Origin: Piliocolobus tephrosceles
Lineage: Eukaryota > Chordata > Mammalia > Primates > Cercopithecidae
DNA length: 64,000 nt
Direction of reading: 5' to 3'
Assembly: GCF_002776525.5 (NCBI RefSeq)
Contig: NC_045439.1
Coordinates: 116,705,489 to 116,769,488 of the forward strand
Position numbers and translations under genes: made by a program. Shown piece after piece: positions 26,574 through 37,604 of the stretch. The notes below the pieces were generated by a model. The model was not told the origin of the DNA. It did not search any database and saw only the letters and a program-made list of their open reading frames with translations. Each line of letters opens with the position of its first letter. The stretch's first letter is position 1.

Positions 26574-27899
26574 GTAAGTATGTACCTACTAATATAAAAC
26601 TTGGTAATGTGATTACTGGAAAATAAAAGCATCATAAAATAGGTTTTAAAATTCATTTTAATTTTTTAGTAAATTTTGAAAAGCAGAATAGAATTTGGAT
26701 ATTTTTCTGTGATATTTTAGAAACATTAAATGATATAAATTTGTTTAGTAATTTTTCTATAATCAATTCTGTAATATAGAGTCAAATATCTGTGTATCTC
26801 AGCTAGGCAATTATAATGTGATGCCTGATTTCTCACATATTTGCCCTTCTTGGTACTGGAATTTTAATGGTTGATATTACACAGTAAAATAAATACACCA
26901 GCAGAATAAGATAAATTTCTTGATTTGCATGAGTAGCTTAAAAATGCCATTGTTCTCATTCCTTAGTTGCTACCTAGAAGTGCTGTATCATGGCAAGGAG
27001 TTGCAAATGCTCTTATAGTCATTTGTACACGTCAAGGAGACTTTAAAAAAGTTGCATAAATCGAATCTTATGGGTTCTCATTGTAGCACCCTAGTCACCT
27101 GTGCCACATAACTCCATCCTTGCAGCTTAGTTTTTGAAAATTGTAGATCAGCCATATTATGAAATCTTTTACAGTCTGTCAAATGTTTGCTTTATTTGTT
27201 GTATTTTATCCCTAAGGCAGGTAGCCAAAAAGTAATAAGGCCTTTTCTACCTCCTCCTGTGACCCAGACCCTTTTCTCTATTTTACCTGCTGTACCTATG
27301 GCCAAAAGAATGCAGTTTACAGCTTATAGTTTATAAAAATTTGTTTAAAAAAATTAACTTCATGAAACTCTATTCATCCTTACTTTATCTTTGAAACCTA
27401 CATTAAAGTGGCATAAAGTAAACAGCCAAATACGAATTAGAGGACTAGGTAAACTTTATAGTGAAGGTTAGATAAATTCTTGTGCTGTCAATCATGAGAT
27501 AGATTCCTAAAGAAATTTCTTTTCTGCAGACTCCTGTTGCCTTTGCTTAGCCAGGGACATTTTAGGAAATACAAGTTACTCTATAAGCCTCTTGGGAAAT
27601 TCCTGATAGCTGTGGAGTTGTTCCACTCTCTTCAGCCACTGTTGTCTACTGAAAATTTTGGATCGGCCATTGAGTTATCAGAAAACCTAAAGAACAGATG
27701 AAGTAGCTTGAAATCAGAATAATAGAATAGTATTAGTATTATTTCTCTTGTCCTTAGACAGCCTTGAACTCATCCTGTGGATACTTTGAAGAATCACAGG
27801 ATGGAGACAACTTGTAGTTATTTTCTAGGGGGAAGAACAAAGGAAAAAGATAAGTATTTGTAGGATATGGAGAGGGTAGGATTTGATATTAAAGGACTT

Positions 27900-27948
27900 C
27901 TTTTTTTATTATACTTTAACGTCTAGGGTACATGTGCAGAATGTGCAG
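27900..27948 (-). mobile_element. Very short 5'-truncated L1, antisense
   Basis: Only 49 bp: a poly(T) start, then ttattatactttaacgtcta and gggtacatgtgcagaatgtg, the reverse complement of the L1 3' end. It is flanked by aaggactt at 27892-27899 and 27949-27956, an 8-bp target duplication. Confidence 0.85.
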
Positions 27949-28592
27949 AAGGACTTAAAAAAAATAAAGTCAAGTATAAGGGTAGAAGATAGGTGGAAAA
28001 TCCGATAGGATGTAATAGGAATATATAAAGGAAAAAAGCATTACCTTGTGATTTCGTCAGCATGAAATCACAGACAATAAAACATAGATTTAAAAGATGC
28101 TTTATTTAACAGTTATTATTTCAAAGAGAAAGCATTAGACTTTTGGAACTTGTTAGCTCCCGAAGTGATGAAATTGGACGAGTTTAGCTACTTCACAGAT
28201 GAGAATTTCATATGGGTTGCCATCCTTCTGCAGCCTCTCCAGCTCACTCACAGTGATTCAGCCTCCTCTTCCGTCACTTTAGGTTCATCTGCATGTGGGT
28301 GACTAATAAGGGAGCAACCTTTTCATTCTAGTCATACAGGGAGAAGTGGTTGGAATCAGGATTCACACAGACACGTGATTGGGAACCGTGATTATTTAAT
28401 GACATTTCCAAATAACCATCTCAACAGGCAAATATCTTTTTCAATACTTATAGTAAATCACATTGTATGGTTTTTAGTCATCTTTCTTTCTAATGAAACA
28501 TATGTGCTAGCACATTAGAAAACCTCTGTCACTTAAGATCAGAACAGTTTTCATAACTTTATGTTATTACATTAATTAAAGAGTGTGCTTTG

Positions 28593-28900
28593 AGGCCGGG
28601 CATGGTGGCTCACGCCTGTAATCCTAGCATTTTGGGAGGCCAAGGCAGGCAGATCATGAAGTAAGGAGCTCCAGACCAGCCTGACCAACATGGTGAAACC
28701 CTGTCTCTACTAAAAATACAAAAATTAGCTGGGCGTGGTGGTGCGTGCCTATAATCCCAGCTACTCAGGAGGCTGAGGCAGGAGAATCTCTTGAACCTAG
28801 GAGGTGGAGGTTGCAGTGAGCCGAGATTGAGCCACTGCACTCCAGCCTGAGCAACAGAGCGAGACTCCATCTCAACAACAAAAAAAAACAAAACAAAAAA
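28593..28900 (+). mobile_element. Alu SINE, sense
   Basis: Full-length Alu from ggccgggcatggtggctcac to an aacaacaaaaaaaacaaaac tail. It lies about 165 bp upstream of the exon at 29065. Confidence 0.94.
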
Positions 28901-29064
28901 GAATGTTCTTTGAATATTACAGTCATCTCAGATTTCTAGCATTTCTAATTTATTTTAAAAATACTTAATGTTTATAATATATTTAATAGAATTATATTAA
29001 TTTTTAGGACTAGTGTTTTGTTCTGCTTCATGTTTTTTTTTTTTCATTGGACTTGTACCTCTAG

Positions 29065-29137
29065 GACATCAGCACAGTATATCAGATTTTTCCTGATGAA
29101 GTCCTGGGTTCTGGACAGTTTGGAATTGTTTATGGAG
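29065..29137 (+). CDS. PRKD1: PRKD1 internal exon (probably exon 12): kinase glycine-rich loop
   Basis: This 73-nt exon lies between gtacctctag and gtaggt. It encodes DISTVYQIFPDEVLGSGQFG followed by IVYG, about residues 576-599. LGSGQFGIV at 589-597 is the glycine-rich nucleotide-binding loop of a CAMK-family serine/threonine kinase. The final base starts the split Gly600 codon. A 3' intronic segment just downstream is locally duplicated (29224-29312). Confidence 0.97.
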
Positions 29138-29594
29138 GTAGGTTATCTCACTGAGTATTTTTATGAACTTAAAGTTTTCGCTAGTTATATTTTTAAAAGC
29201 GTATTTCCAGGAAAAACATAAAAGGGAAGACCTATGTGTATCTTTCTGTATTCTTTCAGAAATATGGGAAGACCTATATTTCTGTGTATCTTTCTGTATT
29301 CTGTCTTTAAAAAAAAATTTTGAGATGGTTCCTACTTGGAAAATTGGTATATTTGTGTTTCAAAAGAGAAAGTTTCATACTCCTGAAAAACCTGTTTTCT
29401 TAATATAGACAAACTCTACACACAGTACTGAAGAAGTTTGGAATATCAGACAAAATATTGAGAAAACAAGGAAGTTATGATTTGTAAACAAATTAATTCC
29501 ATTTTCTTTTGGCACACTTGATCAGAAGTCCATTCATATTAGTAGCCAAAAAAAATTTAACTTTCCAGTGTCTTTAACAATATATTTGTTTCCT

Positions 29595-29896
29595 AGGCCA
29601 GGCGCGGTGGCTCAAGCCTGTAATCCCAGCACTTTGGGAGGCCGAGACGGGTGGATCACGAGGTCAGGAGATCGAGACCATCCTGGCTAACACGGTGAAA
29701 CCCCGTCTCTACTAAAAAAATACAAAAAAAAAACTAGCCGGGCGATGTGGCGGGCGCCTGTAGTCCCAGCTACTCAGGAGGCTGAGGCAGGAGAATGGCG
29801 TAAACCCGGGAGGTGGAGCTTGCAGTGAGCTGAGATCTGGCCACTGCACTCCAGCCCGGGCGACAGAGCGAGACTCCGTCTCAAAAAAAAAAAGAA
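29595..29896 (+). mobile_element. Young AluYR-like SINE, sense
   Basis: Near-consensus Alu with ctcaagcctg, actagccgggcgatgtgg and gagatctggccactgc, changes I associate with Old World monkey AluYR subfamilies. It is flanked by a perfect 19-bp duplication, aacaatatatttgtttcct, at 29576-29594 and 29897-29915. Confidence 0.95.
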
Positions 29897-31114
29897 AACA
29901 ATATATTTGTTTCCTGAAGGATTGAATTTTTTTTAATTTTTGAGGTGAAATATCAAGTCTTTACCTATTTTCTTTTTGTCAAGCTCTTTGGTAAATGTAT
30001 TATTCTAACTTCTGCTATTTTAGATTCCAGCCAGTTAAAGAATAGTTTTCAAGTCTTTAAAAAATATTTAATACTAATGCTTTATTTGCCCTGTAAAATG
30101 ACCTCATAACTTTCAGTTCTTTAATATTATCAGTAAGAAATTATTTCTTGTGGTGAGGTTGAGTGTTCTGAAATAATCACAATGTTCCATTCCATTTTAT
30201 TTATCACCATATAATATTGTACTTTTTAATTTAAAAAGTAATTAAGTTCTACTCTATTTTACAATGTAATGTTGAGTCTTATAAAATGATCCAGTGGTTT
30301 CTTTGATGAGAAACCTATCATGAGCCACTAACCATTGTACCGTTTGTTAATGCATAACTGTATAATAGAGGGGACCAAATGTTTGATTATTGCTCTACAG
30401 TGTAATAGTTGCATGCAAAAAAAAATTATGGTAGATAGATCATGGTAAATTGACATAACTGCACATCATATAGGGGTGAGACAAAGGTGACAAATGAGAG
30501 TAGAGAGACCACCAGATGCCAGATAATTTGGAACGTCCAACACTGAAGACCAGGAGTAGGAGGAGGCTGCCACATGGAAGACTGAAACTTTAATATTAGA
30601 CACAAATGGGGTAAAGTACATGAGAAGAGTCTCAGAAGAGAGGTCAGGTACTACAGTGACGGAAGAGTAGAGACAAAAGAAGTTATGGCCTTGAAAAAAG
30701 TACTTGCAGGAAAATGGCTGAGTTGAAATAGAGACTGCAGTCAATCGTAGATAAGAAATTATGTTAAGGAAGTAGAGAACATGAACACAAGCTGATTTAA
30801 TAGTGAAGAGAAACAGTCTGGAAAGAGAAGGAATAGTGAGAGTGGGATATCGGGTGAGTGAACACTAGATTTACAAGTGTTGGAAGACTGGAATTTCAAG
30901 TTCGTTTGTATGTAACCAAAAAGTTTGAGTAATTAGATCCATTTTCCATTTCTATTTTCTGATTCATTTTCATTTCTTATTTTCAGATTCAATGAACACT
31001 GCTACGTTTTGTAGCTACCACAATATAGTAGTGTAGAAGTTAAGAACTTGGGGTTGCCCCATAGAATTCCTGAAAAGTTTGTTGCAGTAGTTAAATGAGG
31101 TGTAATACACATAA

Positions 31115-31330
31115 AGGGCCTATTATGTGGTGATGATGATTATTATGATAACTAATATTTTTTGAGTGTACATAGTTACCAGGGTATTTTGTATACTTTA
31201 TATGCCTTCTTCATCCAATCTTCTCCTCACTGTAGATGAGGAACCTAGAATTCAGAAAGAGTGAGGGATTTGCTCAAGATCACACAGCTAATAAGTGGCA
31301 GAGCCAAGACTTTAATTCTTTCCCCTATAA
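31115..31330 (-). repeat. MIR fossil, antisense
   Basis: Contains tgtagatgaggaacctagaa, tgctcaagatcacacagcta and ataagtggcagagccaagac, a good MIR match in reverse. Confidence 0.8.
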
Positions 31331-31712
31331 CATACATTATCTTATCAGGACTTTAAAATTATACTTTCTAAAGGGGAGTTAATTTGCTGGTGAAACAAAT
31401 ATTTTCTATATTAAGTAGCTTAATATTCTGTTTCTAAAACATACATTTTTGTGAAAAAATGCCAGGCGGTTGATACATATAGCTTTTAATGCCCCAATTC
31501 TTTTGCGTTCTAAATTATGGCTAATTTTAAAGCACATATTTGATTTAGAATAATGAAATCTTTATATATGTGTAAGTCAGTGCTCTTTAGAAATGTTAAT
31601 TTATTCAGTGAAATATGTTTATCATTTCTTTAAATGTCCTTGCAAATTTTAGTGTTCTTTAAGATAGATCCTAGTTAATAACATACTAATGCTTCCATTT
31701 TTCATTTTAAAG

Positions 31713-31819
31713 GAAAACATCGTAAAACAGGAAGAGATGTAGCTATTAAAATCATTGACAAATTACGATTTCCAACAAAACAAGAAAGCCAGCTTCGTAA
31801 CGAGGTTGCAATTCTACAG
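31713..31819 (+). CDS. PRKD1: PRKD1 internal exon (probably exon 13): ATP-binding lysine
   Basis: This 107-nt exon lies between cattttaaag and gtactt. It completes Gly600 and encodes about residues 601-635: KHRKTGRDVAIKIIDKLRF, then PTKQESQLRNEVAILQ. The lysine of VAIK is K612, the ATP-anchoring residue; E of RNEVAIL lies in the C helix. Its length is not a multiple of three, so skipping would shift the frame inside the kinase domain. Its last 46 nt and the following 19 intronic nt recur, inverted and identical, at 36543-36607. The next intron is 22.9 kb. Confidence 0.98.
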
Positions 31820-33269
31820 GTACTTCTTTGGTTCTCATTCAGGGGAAGGGCATAAAAATCCCTCATCTTTTACTTCTGCAAAGCAAAGAAATTTTCTCTA
31901 AAAACCTGTGGTATAAATATTTTGGAACATTTTAAAATAATTGAAATGGCAGATCAAGTATCAGAACTTGCCTGAATAGTGTCTTTCCTGAGTCTAGGCA
32001 GCAGTTGTTCTTTTTTATGTATTTAATTCTAGGTTTCAATATATAATTAATATGCATTAAATGGGTAATGTTTCAGCATTTACTCGTAGTGGACATGCTG
32101 AGACCATTTTATTATATTACAAATGACCTTGCTGTCATAAACACGTCTTCTTTGTGCTGTGATAATTACATGAATTGGGTGTGTAACTGTCAGCATATCA
32201 GTTACAGGAGTGAGATGTGTCTGAGAAGCAGATCATCTTGATGTTATTAATGTCCTCTTTGCCTCTCACTGTAAGCCTTTCATTTGACATCGAGCATGTC
32301 ACTTAACTTCTCTCATTAATAACAGTCCCTTTTTCAAACCAGAATTTGATAATAAAATATATTATGCGATAAAGATTTTTGTCACCATTAAAATTTTTTT
32401 GCAGACCAAAGAGAAATAGAGCAGTTGTTTGCTAAATGTAGTCATCATGGCTATCTAGGCTACTCAATTGAGATCATTGATAAGTTCCTATTTTTATATA
32501 ACTGACATAATTTTTTACTTCTCATGCAAGCATGTCATGATTTTTAATTCCCAGTTTTAATGGACAGTTTTTTTCACAAAACAGAACATTTTCATTTCTT
32601 CATTTATAGTTTCATTTAACTGTCATTTATTGAGTTTCATATAATAAAAAGCTGAAAAAGATATGATTTCTGTCCTAAAGGAGCTCACATACACAGAGAC
32701 AGCCACAAATATTGCCTGCTATACAGAGAAAAATAACATAGACTTTTCTGGGACTTGGAATTTGTAAGGATGATGTTTTTGTGTCTCTAGACAACTAATG
32801 TAGTACAGAGAACTCACAATGCTGTCTGCTTACATGGGGAAGAAAAGAACCATGGATGTGAACATACTAATTAATGGATTCATGGCTTAGTGTCTGTTAA
32901 TCGGTTACAAGCAACTGGCAACATTGAGGTGCAGATGACGTCTGAAACTCTAGTAAATGACATCTTTCCTAACCTGGCCCTTGCACTTCCAGTGTACACC
33001 TCACTGTGGTCTCCTGAAGGAAGATACTATTGCAGGGAAGGAATCCAGAGTCAGCATGTGTACAGGAGATATTTATTCTTCATTATACGATAGGAGAAGA
33101 GAGCTTCATGGTTAACATGGTTACATCTTTCTATATTTTACTGCAATTGCAGAAAACTGACTAGATGTTGGGGTTCTAATTTTCTGTGTCTTGGCCTTTT
33201 AATTGGCTTTCCCTAAGTCTGCCAACACAGTATCAGCAACTGACTCCAGAGGTAGAAAAATAAAATACA

Positions 33270-33568
33270 GCCGGGCGCAGTGGCTCACACCTGTAATCCT
33301 AACGCTTTGGGAGGCCGAGGTGGGCAGATCACCTGAGGTCAGGAGTTTCAGACCAGCCTGGCCAACATGGTGAAACCCCATCTCTACTAAAAATACAAAA
33401 TTAGCCGGGTGTGGTGGCAGATGCCTGTAGTCCTAGTAGCTACTTGGGAGGCTGAGGTAGGAGAGTCACTTGAACCTGGGAGGTGGAGGTTGCAGTAAGC
33501 CAAGATCGTGCCATTGCACTCCAGCCTGGGCAACAGAGCAAGACTCCTGGAAAAAAAAAAAAAAAATA
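33270..33568 (+). mobile_element. Alu SINE, sense
   Basis: Full-length Alu from gccgggcgcagtggctcac to a poly(A) tail at 33551-33566, followed by a short aggaaggaagg tract. Confidence 0.94.
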
Positions 33569-33630
33569 GAAGGAAGGAAGGAGAAAAATACACCTGAAAT
33601 ATAAACTACCTCCCAATTCCTCTTCTAAAA

Positions 33631-33946
33631 CAGAAGTCCCCAGTCCCCGGACCGTGGACCTGTAACTGTACGTGACCTGTCAGGAACTGGGCCACACAGC
33701 AGGAGGTGTGTGGTGGGCAATAAAGCATTACCATCTGAGTTCTGCCTCCTGTCAGATCAACAGCAGCATTAGATTGTCATAGGAGTGCAAACCCCATTGT
33801 GAACTATGCAAGAAAGGGATCTTCTGGTTGTGCACTCATTATGAGAATTAAATGCCCACCCTCCCCCACTCCTGCCGCCACGCTCCCCTGGAAAAATTGT
33901 CTTCCACTAAGCCCATCCCTGTTGCCAAAAAGGTTGGGGACCACGG
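33631..33946 (-). mobile_element. MER1-like hAT DNA transposon (non-autonomous)
   Basis: Terminal inverted repeats are related: cagaagtccccagtccccgg at the left, and ggttggggaccacgg at the right. They are flanked by an 8-bp duplication, ttctaaaa / ctctaaaa (33623-33630 and 33947-33954), the hAT hallmark. The interior (caggaactgggccacacagc; agcagcattagattgtcata) fits MER1/Charlie3-type elements. Strand is a guess. Confidence 0.83.
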
Positions 33947-34507
33947 CTCTAAAATATTAGATGCAGACAAATCAGATGCAATAAATATACATTTGGAAAA
34001 TCTTCATCATAATAAGATTTTCTAAAGAGTTTAGTTAGGTTGAAAGTCCAGTTCTGCTCCTAGAGCACATGAAAAAGTCAAACATCTCTGATAGCCTGAA
34101 ATCTCAAAAATTTCCGTTACTTATACTTAACCTCACTGCCCCTAACCATTCTTTGCCTTATTTACCAAACTAGTATTTATCGAGTACATATGATAAGCCA
34201 AGCACTGTTCTAGGTCCAGTAGATACAGCACGGACAAAGACACACAGGTCTTTGCTGTCATGGGTCTTTAAATTGTATCACTCAGCTATGCTCAGTTATG
34301 CTCAGTTATGCTGAGTTGGATATTTGCAACATATTTATGTATTGAATTTTCAATCTCATAACCTGTACAATGGGTCAGTCTAGGGTTGGTTTAATTATAT
34401 ACAGATACTAGATTCAGTAGTTCATACTTTATTATAAAACTGCCAATTATTTTAAAATATGTTCATCAAGAATAGGAAACTAATCATGTCTCCCAAATGA
34501 AAATAAA

Positions 34508-34659
34508 CCAAGAAAGAAAGAAGGAAGGAAGAAAGGAAGGAAGAAGGAAGGAAGGAAGGAGGGAAGGAAGGAAGGAAGGAAGGAAGGAAGGAAGGGGAAA
34601 GAAAGAAGAGAAAGAGAGAGAGACAGAGAGAGAGACAGAGAGAGAGAGAGAAAGAAACC
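34508..34659 (+). repeat. Purine tract (GGAA)n and (GA)n
   Basis: About 150 bp of G/A with two c interruptions (gacagaga). It encodes nothing; the frames on both strands are low-complexity translations. Confidence 0.96.
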
Positions 34660-35947
34660 CTTTTGAACTCCTTTTTACCATTGTCAGATACATTAGTCTC
34701 TCAGGAAAGATAGTAATTTAGTATCCTAAGACAGTGAAGTTCAAGCTCACCTATTTTGAGTCCTTGCTCACATATCACTCTCTACAGATACATGAGCACT
34801 ATTCTAACACCCTATTTAAAATTACAGTCCAAACCCCCTTCTCCATACTTCTCTTACCCTGATCTGTTTTGTTTTCTGTAGCAGTTATCACTTTCTAACC
34901 TGCTATAGAATTATATTTATTATATTTGTTGCAAGTTCCTCTCACCACTCTCAACCTTGACCCTACCACTAGAATACACACTTCAGGGGGACAGTTACCA
35001 TTGATTTGTTTAATAATGTATCCCCACTGCCAGAAATTGTTCCTGGCATACATTAGCTGCTAAATAAATTTTTGTTGAATTAATTAATTAAAGTTGTACA
35101 GAAACACCATCTTATCATATAAAGTGACATTCATAGTATCCAACTAGGTAGCAAAAGGCTGGTTAGTTAGTTAGAAAGGATTATGTGTGTTTGCTCTGCA
35201 GAAACCCTCACTGTGTCATTTTATATTATTATTAAAACTAGAGCTCACCACCTTGAACCTGAAGAGACAAAATATTAATGAGGATGGGAGTGGGGGTTGG
35301 CTTCCAACTCACTAACTCTCATATGTTAAAAAAAAAAGTACCATGATTGAAGTCAATTGAATGCAGAGGAAGATTTTCTTTTACTAATCTTGAGAAATAA
35401 AATTCCAATCCTCTGCATATAAATAGGTAATATCCAGAAGCATTTGGTATCTTCTACTTTGTGGTCCTCTAGCTAATGGAAGCTGGTGCCCTAGTAGGGC
35501 CTAAGAAGTTTTGCCCTCCCCCTTCCTCCTCCTCATTCTCCAGAGGCGACCATGTGGGTTGAAATGCCAGTGGGGCAAAGTCCTCCTCGTTCAGCTCTGC
35601 TAGGTCCTCAGATCAAATTTTGATTTGTTTCTGTTCTTGTGAAAAAGCACCTGAGCTTGTAGAAGACTTCGAAGTTATGTAAATAGGGAATGTGAGAAAA
35701 AGTAGAGCTCTCCATTTTTTTGCCATTTCATTTTCTCTGTATAACTTAGATGAAGGCCTTCCAAGATCTGATTTAATCATTAGAAAACTAAACTCATTAG
35801 ATATTTTTGAATAATTGAAATTAAGGCAAGTCTAAGTGTTATGGCATATCATTTATATCTCATACCATTTGGAATAGCTCTATTTTCATTATCTGTAAAT
35901 ACTTAGTTATTATTATGTTTCAATGGGTGTTAATTAATGTAGATATT

Positions 35948-36240
35948 GGCCAGGTGCGCTGGCTCATGCCTGTAATCCCAGCACGCTGTGTGGCTGAGAC
36001 AGCCAGATCACCTGAGGTCAGGAGTTTGAGACCAGCCTGACCAACATGGTGAAACCCCATCTCTACTAAAATTACAAAAATTGACCGGGTGTGGTGGTAC
36101 ACACCTGTAGTCCCAGCTACTCAGGAAGCTGAGGTAGGAGAATAACTTGAACCCTCCAGGAGGCAGAGGTTGCAGTGAGGCAAGATTGTACCACTACACC
36201 CCAGCCTGGATGACAGAGTGAGACTCATCTCAAAACAAAA
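35948..36240 (+). mobile_element. Alu SINE, sense
   Basis: Full-length, diverged Alu from ggccaggtgcgctggctcat to the tail caaaacaaaaaaatt. A small duplication (gaaccctccaggaggc) disrupts the right arm. Confidence 0.93.
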
Positions 36241-36420
36241 AAATTACTGTAGACATTAAGCTTATTTCATAACATTTCCATCATCCCATGTATATTGTTT
36301 TTGAATTTTCTGTTATTCATTTCAAGATAAAAATAAAAGGATGTTTTATGATTATTAAGGATATCACAGAAAACTGACCTTCATAAGGACATGCAAATGT
36401 ATCTTAGAGCACTTAAAAGC

Positions 36421-36779
36421 TTTTTTTGTTTTTTGGGAGAAAGGGTCTTACTCTGTCATCTCACTGGAATTCAGTGGCATGATCACAGCTCACTGCAGCC
36501 TTGACATAGGCTCAAGCAATCTTCCCACCTCGGCCTCTTGAGATGAGAACCAAAGAAGTACCTGTAGAATTGCAACCTCGTTACGAAGCTGGCTTTCTTG
36601 TTTTGTTAACTGGAACTACAGGTGTGCCCTACTAGGCTTGGCTAATTTTTTTATTTCTGATAGAGACAGAGCCTCACAATGTTACCCAGGCTGGCTTTGA
36701 ACTCCTGAACTTAAGCCATCCTCCCACCTCAGCTTCCCCAAATGCTAGGATTACAGGCATGAGACACCACACCAGGCCA
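36421..36779 (-). mobile_element. Old Alu SINE, antisense, interrupted by the exon copy
   Basis: AluJ-like in reverse (tctgtcatctcactggaattcag; cactgcagccttgacatagg). The element is about 65 bp too long because of the insertion at 36543-36607; without it the left arm continues normally to gacaccacaccaggcc. Confidence 0.93.
36543..36607 (-). other. Inverted identical copy of a PRKD1 exon end and its 5' splice site
   Basis: These 65 bases are the exact reverse complement of 31774-31838, with no mismatch on base-by-base reading. The source holds 46 nt of the exon carrying K612 plus 19 nt of following intron, so the copy did not come from spliced mRNA. It sits in an antisense Alu, between cctcttgag and aactggaactac. 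The uninterrupted Alu would read about ctgagtagctggg, so the host sequence seems intact on both sides, with one base (t) shared at the right junction. I see no target-site duplication and no poly(A). The insert has no intact exon function. A short templated insertion (DNA- or pre-mRNA-templated break repair, or replication template switch) fits best. Confidence 0.95.
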
Positions 36780-37058
36780 GTTAGAAGGTTAGAATCTGAA
36801 GCAAATAACACTAGTATGATACATTTTATGTATTTTATAATTTAAATCAACAGACTTATTCAGTCAAAACTAATTTTTATTTTCTAATTTTAGAATATCA
36901 CAGTGCATATGAAGGTTAAGAAAAATACATGTACATATAATTCTAATGGATTCACTAATATTTTTTCTCCTTTTCTTGTATTGTAACTTTCATTTATTGA
37001 TACAAGGAACAATACTAGAGCTCCTATTGATAATATATGAAAGCATTTTGGAATTTTA

Positions 37059-37370
37059 TTTATTTATTTATTTATTTATTTATTTTTTGAGATGGAGTCT
37101 CGCTCTGTCACCCAGGCTGGAGTGCAGTGGCCGGATCTCAGCTCCCTGCAAGCTCCGCCTCCCGGGTTCACGCCATTCTCCTGCCTCAGCCTCCCGAGTA
37201 GCTGAGACTACAGGCGCCCGCCAACACGCCCGGCTAATTTTTTTTGTATTTTAGTAGAGACGGGGTTTCACGGTGTTAGCCAGGATGGTCTCGATCTCCT
37301 GACCTTGTTATCCGCCCGTCTCGGCCTCCCAAAGTGCTGGGATTACAGGCTTGAGCCACCGCGCCCGTCC
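37059..37370 (-). mobile_element. Young AluYR-like SINE, antisense
   Basis: Near-consensus Alu in reverse with gtggccggatctcagc and aggcttgagccaccgcgcc. It begins with a (TTTA)n tract at 37059-37083 and is flanked by the perfect 16-bp duplication gcattttggaatttta (37043-37058 and 37371-37386). Confidence 0.95.
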
Positions 37371-37532
37371 GCATTTTGGAATTTTAAAAGTACTGAATAT
37401 AGAATACAGAATGTAGAAAAAATGAATTTTATGGTTCATAAATTATTCTCCTATATTTATCTCATAAAATTACCTCTACTTTCCTGGTTTATATTCTCTT
37501 CTCATCCAAGTCTGTCTTCATTTAAAAACAGA

Positions 37533-37604
37533 ACAATGGCTCACACCTATAATCCCTCTCAAAGTGGGAGGATCAGTTGAGGCCAGAAGTTAGAGACCAG
37601 CCTA
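37533..37604 (+). repeat. Alu fragment
   Basis: A partial left arm (aatggctcacacctataatccc, then gaggccagaagttagagacc) with an internal deletion, joined directly to an L1 3' segment. Confidence 0.75.

Larger units (their letters stand above)
26574..31712 (+). other. PRKD1: PRKD1 introns around the glycine-loop exon
   Basis: Introns 26574-29064 and 29138-31712 flank the exon at 29065. They hold a 49-bp L1 insertion, an Alu, a local duplication, a young AluYR-like copy and a MIR. 26580-27890 and 29920-31110 hold no feature I can name. Confidence 0.88.

Noticed and set aside
28610..28891. 93-codon frame with SWDYRHAPP-like motifs (and similar frames at 20582, 23898, 36946, 39762, 44761, 56000)
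   Set aside because: These are translations of Alu elements, recognisable from their repeated peptide motifs, and not genes.
36543..36607. An alternative antisense exon or processed pseudogene of PRKD1
   Set aside because: It is on the opposite strand to the gene, includes 19 nt of intron, has no poly(A) and only 46 exonic bases, so it is neither a spliced copy nor usable as a coding exon in the sense direction.
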